From Galeruca laticollis (lineage: Eukaryota; Arthropoda; Insecta; Coleoptera; Chrysomelidae): DNA of 64,000 nucleotides. The translations under genes and the position numbers were made by a program. The notes beneath the pieces are model-generated. The model was not told where the DNA came from, did no database searches, and worked only from the letters and a program-made list of their open reading frames with translations. Below are positions 1-9,533 of this stretch, piece after piece (within the stretch, counting starts at the first letter, position 1; each line of letters starts with the position of its first letter). The DNA is taken from positions 204,492,655 to 204,556,654 of the forward strand of contig OY998175.1 of NCBI GenBank assembly GCA_963921935.1. Reading direction: 5' to 3'.

Positions 1-1
1 C

Positions 2-622
2 GTCGTCAAAGCGAACATATCTTAGTAAAACTTTAAATCTTCTCTCGTTCATTGTTAATCGGAACAGTTCTATTCTAGTTCCATTTGTATTCCATAAGTC
101 AGTAGTATTCAAATGACTTGCTTTCCTAACACCGGCAAAATATAATAATCCAATTAGGGCTCGAATTTCGTCAATATTGGTTGGCAAAATATCTCTCTCA
201 CGAACAAAATGTGAACTTTCTGAATCAATTTTTTTGTTTGTCTCATCAACAATTATTTGTAGCATGTTTAGGTCGAATAGAGAACCCCAAATATCATCAA
301 TTTTAGATTTATTTTTCTCATTAACTTTTGGGCCTGGTAGCTGCATTGCTATATTCTCTTTACGAGTTATGACGTTTTTAGGAGGTACATGCTTGGCCCA
401 TTTGGTAATTCTATCTTTCCCTATGAAATGAGGTCCAATAGTATTTCCAGTTTCCTTTTTTTCGTTTTCATCGATTTCGTCTTCTGTATCGCTATCTTCA
501 GATCTCTCTTCTACAACATCGTTTTCGGTTGTTTCCTCCTCATCATCAAATTCCTCTTCTGTCTGGACTTCTTCAAAAAGTCGCAACAATCGCTGCTGAT
601 CTCTTTCGTAGTTGTAGTTCAT
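2..622 (-). CDS. piggyBac-like transposase, N-terminal 207 residues (open at window edge)
   Basis: The reading frame opens with ATG at 620-622 and stays open to the window edge without a stop. The N terminus is very acidic, with runs such as EEEFDDEEETTENDVVEE, which is typical of piggyBac transposases. The start of the DDE_Tnp_1_7 catalytic region follows: a W-A-K segment, an LPGP motif, DIWGSLFD, an ALIGLLYFAGV helix and an LLRYVRFDD motif at the edge. The catalytic aspartates lie beyond the window. The protein would cut and paste the element at TTAA sites in the nucleus. No break is visible in this part, so the copy may be young, but completeness cannot be judged. Confidence 0.82.
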   Translation of the reverse strand, partial: MNYNYERDQQRLLRLFEEVQTEEEFDDEEETTENDVVEERSEDSDTEDEIDENEKKETGNTIGPHFIGKDRITKWAKHVPPKNVITRKENIAMQLPGPKVNEKNKSKIDDIWGSLFDLNMLQIIVDETNKKIDSESSHFVRERDILPTNIDEIRALIGLLYFAGVRKASHLNTTDLWNTNGTRIELFRLTMNERRFKVLLRYVRFDD

Positions 623-679
623 TTTAATTTTAATTACAAAACCTAAAATTACAACTAATTCTATAATTTGAAGCATTTT

Positions 680-906
680 AAATATATTTCTTATATTACC
701 TCAGTGGGCGCACACGGTGTCCTGCACCGGATTTTCCATTTTCTTTGCCGCTTTGCCGCTTTCTAAAGTACTGCACTCCGCGACAATTTTATAATTTATA
801 GCCTTCTAAATATATTTCTTATATTACCTCAGTGGGCGCACACGGTGTCCTGCACCGGGTTTTCAATTTGCTCTGCCGCTTTCTAAAATACTGCACTCCG
901 TGACAA
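680..906. repeat. 127-bp tandem repeat in the piggyBac subterminal region
   Basis: Two copies start at 680 and 807 with the same opening TAAATATATTTCTTATATTA. Each contains the imperfect palindrome CGGTGTCCTGCACCGG and a GCCGCTTTC tract. A related palindrome (CCGGTGTCCTAGACCGG) recurs near the element tip at about 999-1015. Repeats of this kind could be transposase-binding sites; that role is inferred from position. Confidence 0.75.
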
Positions 907-1033
907 GAACTGACTAGTTGACCATGAAACGATAAGGTACACGGGCGCAAAATACCGAGCTCACCCGATTATTTCCGATACGTCGTTTCTTAACTCCGCC
1001 CGGTGTCCTAGACCGGCTGCGCCTACTGAAGGG

Positions 1034-1037
1034 TTAA
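1034..1037. other. TTAA target site of the piggyBac insertion
   Basis: TTAA directly abuts the terminal GGG (CCC on the minus strand) of the piggyBac-like element. Coding similarity to a LINE reverse transcriptase begins immediately outside it. Confidence 0.7.
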
Positions 1038-1955
1038 TGCAGTGTATTGTATGACGTCCAGTTGCTTCAGTAGGCAATCTTTGGCTGAAGAGTACACTAT
1101 GGAACCATAATCTAGCTTGCTTCGAATTTGTGTTTTACGTACAGTTAGTAATTGTGTAGTAAGGACTCACCAATTATGATTTGCTAATACTTTAACAATG
1201 TTCATATTATGCATGCATGATTTTTTACGTTGTTGAATGTGGCTGTTCCAAGTGAGTTTTCAATCGAGTATCATTCCCAGGAGTCTGTATTCTCTTACAT
1301 ACTGTAAATTCTCTTCGAGTGATGTCAAGTTGGGCAGGTTTATTTGGTTTTCAACTGAAAAACTCATTGCTTTAGTCTTGTTCGTAGAAAAACGTTGGCC
1401 TGTCTTCTATGACCACTCTTCTAGAGACTGGATGGATTGTTTTATTAGAGTTGCGGCCATATGGATATTTCTGTTACAAACAAAATCATCCGCGTATAAA
1501 GCAGTTTGTACCGGAGTGTTAATATGGTCTATTATTTGATTAATTGCTACTAAGAAAAGTGATGCACTGAGTGTTGATCCTTAGGGAGTTCCATTATCTT
1601 GACTAGAGGAATTTGAAAGTTGATTATTACATCTAACTCTAAAATTTTTGCCATAGGTAAAGTTCTCTACAAATGCCAGGAAGTTTACATCAATACCCCA
1701 CCGTTTCAATATTAATAGGACATCATATTTCCACACAGTATCGTAGGCTTTTACTATATCGCTAGTACTTGACGGTTACTCGCAAATGCTTCATCTATGA
1801 CAGATTCCAGTTTAACCAAGTTGTCCATTGTACTCCTGTTTTTTCTAAATCCGCTTTGTTGTTTACATATCAAATTGTAATTCCAAAAAGTATCGCAGAC
1901 GTTTGTTTAATATTTTTTCCTACGATCCCTACCCAAAGTAGGCTTTTGCACACTC
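1038..1955 (-). pseudogene. Jockey-type LINE reverse transcriptase remnant
   Basis: Read on the minus strand, this stretch encodes the middle and C-terminal part of a non-LTR reverse transcriptase. Recognisable pieces in order are QQSGFRKNRSTMDNL (near 1860), a decayed ...KAYDTVW block, an NGTP*GS palm motif, TALYADDF with the catalytic YADD (near 1490), EYRLLGMILD, and a tail QIRSKLDYGSIVYSSA. In-frame stops interrupt it at several points, including inside the F/V-D-x-x-K-A-Y-D block and at the P-Q-G-S position. The 3' continuation is cut by the piggyBac insertion at TTAA 1034-1037. It cannot make a working enzyme. Confidence 0.8.
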
Positions 1956-2040
1956 AAATCTAACCGCAAAGTTGATGTTTTCCGTGATCTGTCATAATTT
2001 GACATTATTTCCGCTCTAGAGCGTACTTTTCCGCTCACAT

Positions 2041-2396
2041 GTTTTCATTTACAATAAACTGAAGAGAGATAGTATATAATAGGTATATTAATAGTACATT
2101 ATACACCAAGCGACTAAAGTGACCCATTTAATCCCGCGGATGGGACCCATTTAATCCCCGAGGGAATCAATCCATATACATTTTTAATAAAAATAGATAC
2201 TACTTAGGATGGACTTTTACGAAACTTGGCTGAGCATCGAGGATGCACTTTTATTAAATGAAACTTGGCTGGGCATCGAGGACGGACTTCCATTTTTTTG
2301 TAGTAAGTCAAAGTGCGCCAATAAAAACATAGCGTAAAGTATTCGTGGATAACTGGTCTTTCAAACACGCGCGATTTTTTGAGCACGACGGCACAG
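2041..2396. repeat. Non-coding stretch with two imperfect direct repeats
   Basis: No gene is supported. GACCCATTTAATCCC recurs at about 2121 and 2147. GAAACTTGGCTGAGCATCGA recurs with one change (near 2221 and 2260). A 60-codon open frame over this region follows the repeat and looks accidental. Confidence 0.4.
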
Positions 2397-2696
2397 TGTT
2401 ATAAGACCTTACAGATTAGACCGATTCAAACGACATTTTAATTATTATTTTCTCTCTTATAAACCCATCCAAAACACCTATGTTATAGTTGTAGTTAATA
2501 TTTAAAAATATTCAAAGTGTATAAATAATTACTCCCAATATTTTTCGAACCTCAATTTGTTTAACCTTGTAAATGTCATCTTAATGTCGTTTACGGCTTT
2601 TGTAAGTTTTAAATTGTCATTAGTTGCTTTTACGCTGTTTTTGTTAGATTAAGTTATTTTTCTTCTCGAAACCTTGACTCAAAACTTCAAATTGCA
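2397..2696 (+). mobile_element. Probable copia-type 5' LTR
   Basis: The stretch begins TGTTATAAG and ends TTGCA, giving TG...CA ends about 300 bp apart. It is followed at once by a sequence resembling the copia primer-binding site and then by a copia-type gag start. No second LTR copy is in the window, so the exact ends are inferred. Confidence 0.45.
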
Positions 2697-2714
2697 GGAG
2701 GTTATGGACACAGG
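2697..2714 (+). other. Probable copia primer-binding site
   Basis: GGAGGTTATGGACACAG resembles the GGTTATGGGCCCAG type of site that copia elements pair with an internal initiator-tRNA-Met fragment. It lies directly after the presumed LTR and 77 bp before the gag ATG. Confidence 0.5.
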
Positions 2715-2773
2715 ACACGTGTGAGATACCATTGAAGCTTCTGGAGTTTGTAATTTGTTGAATTTTTGTGTTA

Positions 2774-2935
2774 ATGAGTGATATCATGAGCCAGCTTCCG
2801 CTGATCGAGCATATGAAAGGGCACGAGAACTATGGTACGTGGAAATTCGCGGTACAGATTTATTTAGAACACGAAGAGCTTTGGGACGCAGTAAAAGGCT
2901 TTTTCATGTTTTTTCAATTATTTGTCCAAAAATAA
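2774..2935 (+). pseudogene. Copia-type gag, N-terminal fragment
   Basis: ATG at 2774 opens 53 codons ending in TAA at 2933-2935. The first 42 residues (MSDIMSQLPLIEHMKGHENY, then a W-K-F-A-V-Q-I-Y-L segment and EELWDAVKG) match the gag N terminus of Ty1/copia elements. After DAVKG the similarity stops abruptly and an unrelated FFMFFQLFVQK tail follows. No downstream gag, protease, integrase or RT is seen. This is therefore a truncated copy, joined at its 3' side to a foldback sequence and then to an unrelated LINE. Confidence 0.7.
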
Positions 2936-2968
2936 GGTGATCATAGAAACAATCTTGTTTGCAATTCG

Positions 2969-3067
2969 AGCAGAAAGTGCGTTGCCGCTTTCGGCAGATT
3001 GCCTGCGCTCCGCTACGCGTCGCGCGGGCAACTCTCTGCCTCAAGCGGCAAAGTATCACTTTCCGCT
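2969..3067. repeat. CpG-rich foldback (MITE-like) sequence
   Basis: The left arm starting AGCAGAAAGTGCGTTGCCGC (2969) is matched imperfectly on the opposite strand by a right arm ending in CACTTTCCGCT (3067). The loop is unusually CpG-dense (CGCTACGCGTCGCGCGGG). It sits exactly between the copia remnant and the end of the next LINE. Confidence 0.55.
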
Positions 3068-3068
3068 C

Positions 3069-3999
3069 TTAATACACAAATAGTGATTCTAATAGCTTGT
3101 ATATAGTGGATGTTAAAGAGATTGGTCGATAAGAATTCGGATTCGACTTATCGTTGTTTGATTTTAAAAGAGGAATTACGATTGCTGTTTGCTCCATACT
3201 TAATAGAAAATTGTACAGGTCCAAAAGGTATTGTTTAGCATTTTCTGGTAGAATCGTAAAGAAGCTATACGGGATTTCGTCAGGTCCTGGACTAGAGTTT
3301 TTGACATCATGAAGTGCTTCTTCTAGTTTACTTATACTTAGTAATAAATTCCATGGATGATTGTTTTCGGTGATGACTATCTCTAGTTTCAGGCTGTACT
3401 TATTTTCTATGAATAATGGGTCGTACATAGAGTCACTGGAGTGTTTCTGAAATGAAGCTGCTACGGCGTTTGTTATTTGTCCGTCATCAGTAAAATTATT
3501 TCCGTTCATATTGAGAGAGTTTATCTTATGGTTGTCTGAAATACCTTCAATTCTGCGGACCTTTTGCCACATTTCAGACGGAGTAGTATCATCAGTTATT
3601 GAATAAATATACTGTTACCAAGACTCACGTTTACTTTTTTTAATATCTCGCTTTTGTTCTGTACTTTTTAAAATTAACTAGGTTTACTTCTGTATGGTGC
3701 TTTTTCAGAACATTGAAGGCATGTTTGCTAAGTTTCAAAGCTTCTTGACATTCAATGATTCCACCATGGAACTGTGTGTTTACGTTTTGGTTTGCTTGTC
3801 TTTCCTATAGTATCTTCTGCAGCTTTTACCAGCATTGTAGTAAATTTTTCGACGACAAGGTCGATATTACCTTCCAATGTCCCTAGATTCGGTAGGGAGT
3901 TTTTAATAATGTGTTGATAAGATTCACAATCTGCATTTTCTGTCTTTTATTTTTCTAAAAAGGATATTTGGGTATTTTTGTATTTGTAATTCTTATTTA
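3069..3999 (-). pseudogene. LINE ORF2 remnant: linker and start of reverse transcriptase
   Basis: This continues the LINE whose endonuclease lies at 4000-4623. Near 3780 a decayed linker contains the motif PWWN, which typically separates endonuclease from RT in Jockey/I-group LINEs. From 3572 the frame is open and encodes an early RT region: LEEALHDVKNSSPGPDEIPY followed by NPNSYRPISLTSTIYKLLE. The sequence stops at 3069 before the catalytic palm, so the 3' half of the element is missing. LINEs usually lose their 5' end, so a later deletion or insertion must have removed the 3' part. Stops and frameshifts lie between 3573 and 3999. Confidence 0.75.
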
Positions 4000-4623
4000 T
4001 TATATGCCACTATCATCACTATGCGGTAAAACTTCCCAGTTTAGGCTTGGAGTTGAAAAGTATTCACATATAGAGAGATCTATGGCAGATTGATTACCAA
4101 TTACTGGATTGAAGCGAGTTTTTTCACCCGTATTAAATGATGTAAGATTGGTTGAGCATAAAAGATGTTCTATGACTTCACCTCTTTTATCTGTAGACAT
4201 ACAGCCCCATGTAGTGCTGTGTGTATTAAAATCACCTACTATGATTCTTGGTTTTGGAATTTGATCTATTAACGATTCGAGTTGTTTGGAGGTATTTTCC
4301 GTATCTGATTGGAAGTATATGTTGCGTATAGAAAATTGTATTGGGGACTTTATTTTAACTGCGACAACTTCCAAGTTTGATTGTATAGGGATTCCTTCTA
4401 ATTCCAAATTTGAGTTGACGTATATAGATGCCCCACCAGTGGCTTTACTAGTGCTGGTTCTGATTTTGTGATAGGCATTAAAATGTTTTGAATAATTTTT
4501 TTTATTTATTTCGAAGTTTTTCTATTGTAGGCAGATGACTTGTTGAAATGTTTGTTTAATAAAAATATGAAGCATTTCGACATGTGTGAATACACCTCGA
4601 CTGTTCCACTCAATGATAGCCAT
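4000..4623 (-). pseudogene. LINE ORF2 endonuclease (APE-type) remnant
   Basis: ORF2 appears to begin with ATG at 4621-4623 (MAIIEWNSRG), the usual opening of Jockey/I-type ORF2. A stop near 4525 interrupts it. From 4407 the frame is open and shows the AP-endonuclease fold: IIVGDFNTHSTTWGC (catalytic GDFN), then GNQSAIDLSI, and ending near LPHSDDSG in place of the usual SDH motif. The protein would have nicked target DNA for target-primed reverse transcription. The frame breaks again after SDDSG. Confidence 0.75.
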
Positions 4624-4890
4624 TTTGTTTGTTTTTGCTTATTTAATATATGCTATCCTGTGACACATCGGTGTCTTCCGACACGTCAAACTGGTTATTT
4701 GAGTCTTGTTTTATTTTATTAAGAATTTTCTTCTTGATTCTTGTAATCTCCACTCTTTCTTGCAACTTGGAACATATTTCTGTCAGCATGTGTAGTAGGC
4801 CGTGTATGTCCTGTGTGTACTCCTGAGCAACTTTCAGAGAGGTGGAAGAGCCGTGTACGTCTTCTAAGAGGCTTACTAATTAGATGTAGT

Positions 4891-5898
4891 TTACGGTGAT
4901 GCTTCCCGAATCAGTTTTATAGTTGGTTGTAATAGTGACTCAATATTATTGGCATCCGAAGTGGTAGTGGCTGATTTGATATTTTTTTTCTTCTTATTTT
5001 GTATGGGTTGAGGTTTCGTAAAATCTACTTGCGGTATTTCTGTAGGAGTGGAGCAAGCTGGTTTATTTTTGTGATTCGGATTAGAACTTTCTTGAGAATC
5101 CATATGTTCATGAGTTTCGCGGGTTGAGTGTGTTTCTTTATTCTGTTGTGAACTAGGGGCCATTAATTGTGGAGAGCAGTATTCCTGCATTTGGTAGGAG
5201 TTGCTAGCAGATTGGATCGTAGGTTGTGGAACAGTAGCGTGAGAGGGAGTTATAGTAAAAGCTGATGATACGTGACCAGCCTGATGGCACTTATAACAAG
5301 TTAATCCATCAGAAAGGAAAATTCGATATGAAGTATTATCGAAATCGATTAGGACTGAGTCAGGTACAGTATTATTTTCTAATTGTGCATAGTATACCTG
5401 CATTCGGAAACTAAGCACATGGCTGTATTGTGGGTCTTGTATTCCAGCTCTAAGAAACGAAATTGGGGACATTAATTTAAAACCAAGTTCGATTAAACGC
5501 TCTGCAATTGCATCATGAGGTATGAATGGGCATACGCTAGAAATATGTAATCTATTAGCTGGGGTAATTAGTTTGCGTGCTTTTATAGTGTGTTCTCCTA
5601 TTTTAATTTCTCCATGTTGACTCAGAAAATTGTCTACAACTTGTTTACTTGGAAGGTAGATGCAAATTCTTCCATTTGACATTCTTGATAAAAACAGTAC
5701 ATTTTTTGGTCGCACTAAGGTTTCTACTGGAATGGTATACTCTTGTAGTTTTATTGTGTCTTCCGACGGAAAAATTATTGCTTGGTCCTTAGTTGGAAAT
5801 TTTGGAAATGGTTGTTGTTGTGTAATTATGGAATACGTGAGAGCTTGCTGATCAGGATTAGTTGACGGACCCATGTAGTCAGAAGCGCCGCTTGCCAT
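4891..5898 (-). CDS. LINE ORF1 (gag-like, zinc-knuckle protein), 335 aa
   Basis: An intact-looking 335-codon frame starts with ATG at 5896-5898. The N-terminal half has an RRM-like gag fold typical of Jockey/I-group ORF1 (HISSVCPFIPHDAIAERLIE region). A single zinc knuckle follows, CYKCHQAGHVSSAF, whose last cysteine has become Phe. The C-terminal third is rich in Gln, Ser and Thr and ends in basic KKKKN. ORF1 binds element RNA. In a working element it would be followed by ORF2, which here starts about 270 bp downstream and is broken. The ruined last zinc ligand and missing further knuckles suggest that this copy is also dead. Confidence 0.75.
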   Translation of the reverse strand: MASGASDYMGPSTNPDQQALTYSIITQQQPFPKFPTKDQAIIFPSEDTIKLQEYTIPVETLVRPKNVLFLSRMSNGRICIYLPSKQVVDNFLSQHGEIKIGEHTIKARKLITPANRLHISSVCPFIPHDAIAERLIELGFKLMSPISFLRAGIQDPQYSHVLSFRMQVYYAQLENNTVPDSVLIDFDNTSYRIFLSDGLTCYKCHQAGHVSSAFTITPSHATVPQPTIQSASNSYQMQEYCSPQLMAPSSQQNKETHSTRETHEHMDSQESSNPNHKNKPACSTPTEIPQVDFTKPQPIQNKKKKNIKSATTTSDANNIESLLQPTIKLIREASP

Positions 5899-6239
5899 TT
5901 TGTGAATTTTAAGTAGCTTTCTTTGTTTTAAATTGAAATCGAATTTTCATGTCGGCTAAAGTTTTAACCTGAATCCGACTCTGTTTATTTCTAGCGAAAC
6001 CGATATGTTTGGCAATTAATGATCAATGATAGTGATAGTAGTTGAAGCCAGTTTTTTGGTTAATTGACCAAAAATTTGTTGGTATTGTATCAAAAGCAAT
6101 ATTTTAATCGATCTATGATTACTGGAGAAAATAAAAGTACATACTGCACTCAAGGATCACTGTAAACTACTTCGATTTATCGCGATTTACTGTTTTAATC
6201 TTTAGTATTTCTTTCGATGAACAGTGAAGACTGAGGAGC
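5899..6239. other. Probable LINE 5' leader and spacer
   Basis: There is no open frame. The first part lies immediately upstream of LINE ORF1 and is probably its 5' untranslated region; the rest is AT-rich spacer. Confidence 0.35.
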
Positions 6240-6476
6240 ACAAAATACTTCGACTTATTTACCTGATATTCAGGTCCGGACCTACTGTGTATTTAATATA
6301 AATTAGTGAATAGTTTAGTGAATGAATAAATTAAGTGAGTAGACATACTGTGTGTATAAATTTATCCCAGCGGTCGTAATAAAATTCTTAAATATATGTG
6401 AGTATACCTAACGTGCGTATGAATTTATCCGACCCGTCGTAATAAAAACGTTTAAATAAATAAGAAAAATATTGCA
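6240..6476 (+). mobile_element. Probable 3' part of a gypsy 5' LTR
   Basis: The stretch ends in TTGCA right before a primer-binding-like site. It contains a diverged internal duplication built on ATTTATCC...GTCGTAATAAAA (6358-6390 and 6420-6446), with AATAAA signals. The LTR start is not resolved and the matching 3' LTR is absent. Confidence 0.45.
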
Positions 6477-6477
6477 T

Positions 6478-6495
6478 TGGTGTCAGAAGTGAGAT
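6478..6495 (+). other. Ty3/gypsy primer-binding-like site
   Basis: TGGTGTCAGAAGTGAGAT matches the TGGTGTCAGAAGTGGGAT-type site found downstream of many insect Ty3/gypsy 5' LTRs. It is 26 bp upstream of the gag ATG. Confidence 0.6.
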
Positions 6496-6520
6496 AATAT
6501 AAATAAATAGCTACGTAAAA

Positions 6521-7840
6521 ATGGCCAAGAGACTAAGTGACCTGAAAGTGACGGAGCTAAAGGCAGAACTGAAAAACCGTGAGTTGGAAACGTCCGGTAA
6601 GAAAAATTAAGTAGTCGAAAGACTTAAGGTGGCATTGGAAAATGACGGCTGTGATCCAGGCACATTTTTATTCAATGACGAGGCTTCCACATTAATTTCG
6701 TCAATCTCTGCTAATATGGAAAAGATGTCTGCTAATATGGACGACAAGATTTCTGATATGAAGAACGATTGTTCTGATATGAAGGACGATATTTCTGCTA
6801 TGAAGCACCACATTTCAGCCGATATCTTATCATTGAAGAATGACATTTGTGCTGACGTGAGAATAAAATTTCGTCCCTAAAATTAAATATCGAGAATAAG
6901 ATGACAACGATGGACGAGAAAATCGAGAAGAAGATGACAACGATGGATGAGAAAATCGAGAATAAGATGACAACGTTGGACTAGAATATTGAGAAAAAGA
7001 TGACAACGATAGATGAGAAAATCGGAGAACTAGAAAGAATGATGACAAAGGTAATATCTCACGACACGCCAGCGGAAGAGAAAGAGATCCAACTAATAAA
7101 ACCCTCCAATCCAGAAATGCACCCCAAGATTGAAGAGATTGGCAGTTTCACCCGAGTCTAGGCCCCAAAGTTCGACGGAAACACGTCGTGGGCCAATTAT
7201 GTAAAACAGTTTTAAGCAGCCGCTAGAGTGAATAATTGGTCCGATAAGGAAAAAGCAGTGAACTTAACTATCGCGGAGATGCATTAGGTGTACTTCAGAT
7301 AATATCACTGAAGGAACGGATGACTTTGAGCAGCTGAATAAGCGGTTGGACATGCGATGCGTTCACGAACATTTGGAACATTTGTACCAAACCGAGCAGA
7401 AGAACCGAGTGCAGAAATGTGATGAAACTCTTCATGAATACCAATTGGATTTTGCCCGACTAGTTCGATTTGCTTATCCATCAGCACCAGAGAACATGGT
7501 GGAATGTCTGGGTATCCAGGCCTTTATTGATAGCTTATTGACCCCGATATGCAGAGGACGCTTCGTTTAGCCTTTAGCCCATACCAAAACATCAGTCGAC
7601 GCATTGACAGCTGCTGTTGAATATGAAGCAGCAATGAAGGCTTTGGGTTATAACAAAGTTAGGACCATCCGATAAGAATGTGACGAGAACATATTTGACC
7701 TGATCGTCAGCTAAATAAAAAGTGTGATGGACAAAAAGCCGAGAAAGATCAGACGCTGGAATTGTGGTCAGCTAGGGCATGTACGCAGTTCGTGTAAGCG
7801 TCCCAATATTCCTGCAAAGGAAGAACCCCAGTCACAGTAA
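6521..7840 (+). pseudogene. Ty3/gypsy gag with N-terminal SAP-like domain (broken)
   Basis: ATG at 6521 opens a frame whose first residues (MAKRLSDLKVTELKAELKNR) form a SAP-like DNA-binding helix pair. A TAA at 6608-6610 interrupts it, after which the same frame continues with VVERLKVALENDG. Next comes a long coiled-coil segment with repeated M-K-x-D-x-S/C-D units. Four copies of a 36-bp repeat (6899-7030) then encode KMTTMDEKIE-like units. The capsid region follows (PKFDGNTSWANYVKQF, then the QKCDETLHEYQLDFARLV block near 7415). A zinc knuckle near 7755 reads RWNCGQLGHVRSSC, its first cysteine replaced by Arg. Several stops and frameshifts make it non-functional. Confidence 0.75.
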
Positions 7841-9520
7841 ATCTGGAACAGGGCGGCTACGAGTTGGCAGCACTGAACTACGATCGTTCCAAAGACCCTC
7901 TCATACTGATAGCTTCTCTCAGATGTCGCAACGACAGTGTGTATATAGATGACTGTTAGCAGCTGTACAGGAAGATACAGTTCTATCTGCACGATGCAAA
8001 ACCATGATAGTTGCGTGGCTTCAGGGAATCATGGAGGAACGGACACCAGTTATGATGGAGCTAAAGAACCACGACGAAGAGGATGGCAAAGGAGTACTTA
8101 TTGGAGAAGGATTGGTTACATCGCCAAGAAGATCCCAGTACGTGTGATAAACATGAACGAGTACTCAATAAAAAAAACTAGGATTGGATCCTGCGTACCA
8201 GTAACGTCTATAGTTCGCCAAACAACGCCAACTGACAATTCCAATGCCATATTTGAACAAATGTATCAGTAGTTGGTCAAACCTCAAATCAAGCTGAGGA
8301 AAGGATAATGAGAAGATTCCGCTTGCAGTATCACCCATTTGTACCAAAAAGAGTGAAGACTTGTAGAACATCAGCCATCCACCAGTCCATGGATGTCTCC
8401 CGAAGTGCTCGTCAAGAAAAAGGATGGAACTAAGAGATTTGGCGTGGACTATCGCCAGCGAAACAACGTGATGAAGAAAGACAGCCTCTCTGCCTCGAAT
8501 CGACGATACGCTAGATACTCTGGTCGTCAGCAAACTGTTTTCCACCTTGGACCTGAAGTCTGGCAAGTAGAAATGGACCCAGAAGACAAAGAGAAGACTG
8601 CTTTTACCACTGGATTTGGATTATGGCAATTCAGCATGATGCCATTTGGGCTCTGTAATGCGTCCGCGACATTTGAGAGACTCATGAAAAATGTCTTGAG
8701 AGGGTTGTCTTGGAAGACATGCCTGGTCTATTTGGATCACATAGTAGTAATGGGAAAGATATTTGACGAGCTCCTGAAGAATTTAGAAGACGTATTCAAA
8801 CGACTCCAAGCTGCCAAGCTCATGTTAAACACGAAGAAATATCAGCGATTCCAAAACCGAGTCAACTATCTAGCTCATATAGTGAGCAATGGAGGAGTGA
8901 CGGTGGATCCAGAGAAAATTGCCCCCATTCAGCAATGGCCGCAACCAACCGACAAACATCAAATTATGAGTTCCCTTGGACTTTGCACAAACTATAGAAG
9001 ATTTATAAAGAGGTTTGGAGATATGTCCAAGCCCCTTACTCGACTCACAGAAGAAACAAGAGCGTTCCAATGGGACGAAGACTGTCAAACGGCTTTTGAA
9101 ATCTTGAAGAGACATTTAACCACGGCACCGATATTAGAATATCCATTACCAGAGGGAGACTTTATTTTTGATACTGACGCACGCAACGTAGGAACTGAAA
9201 ACGTGTTCTCACAGATCCAAGGAGGGCGCGAAAAAGAACTTTTGGCGGTAGTGAAGTCCGTGGAATACTTTTACCTGTATCTCTATGGTAGGAACTTCTT
9301 GATCCGGACTGATCATGCAGCACTCAAGTGGTTGATATAGTTGAATAATCCCCAGGGTCAGATCGCTGGATGGATTGGGCGACTTCAAGAGTACGATTTC
9401 AACATCGAACTTGGAGCTGGTGTGAGCCACCGAAATGCCGACTCCCTGTCCAGACAGCCGTACCCTACAGAATGTTCCTACTGCAACAAGGTGGAATCTA
9501 GGGAAGCTGCTGTTAACCTT
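7841..9520 (+). pseudogene. Ty3/gypsy pol remnant (RT and RNase H; no integrase)
   Basis: 7841-8390 should hold the protease and RT start but is badly frameshifted. From 8393 a 315-codon frame carries the RT: SPEVLVKKKDGTKRF, then AFTTGFGLWQFSMMPFGLCN, and a catalytic box LVYLDHIVV where the second aspartate of YLDD is His. The connection (EKIAPIQQWPQP, LGLCTNYRRFIKRF) and RNase H (FDTDARN, IRTDHAALKWL) follow. A TAG at 9338-9340 splits off the last RNase H part, which ends in HRNADSLSRQP. Similarity ends near 9510 and no integrase follows, so the 3' half of the element is gone. The mutated active site shows that it is dead. Confidence 0.85.
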
Positions 9521-9533
9521 GGTTTGTTTTAAT

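Larger units (their letters stand above)
1..1033 (-). mobile_element. piggyBac-like DNA transposon, 5' part (continues beyond the window)
   Basis: This is the transposase-proximal end of a piggyBac-superfamily element on the minus strand. The outer boundary reads CCC next to TTAA at 1034-1037, which is the standard piggyBac end and target. Inside are a terminal stretch (about 950-1033), a 127-bp tandem repeat (680-906) and the transposase start at 622. The other end lies outside the window, so the second TTAA cannot be checked. The flanking DNA beyond TTAA is a decayed LINE, so this element inserted into that LINE. Confidence 0.8.

Noticed and set aside
1237..1539. 100-codon plus-strand frame
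   Set aside because: It is the shadow of the LINE RT remnant on the minus strand, which explains the region better.
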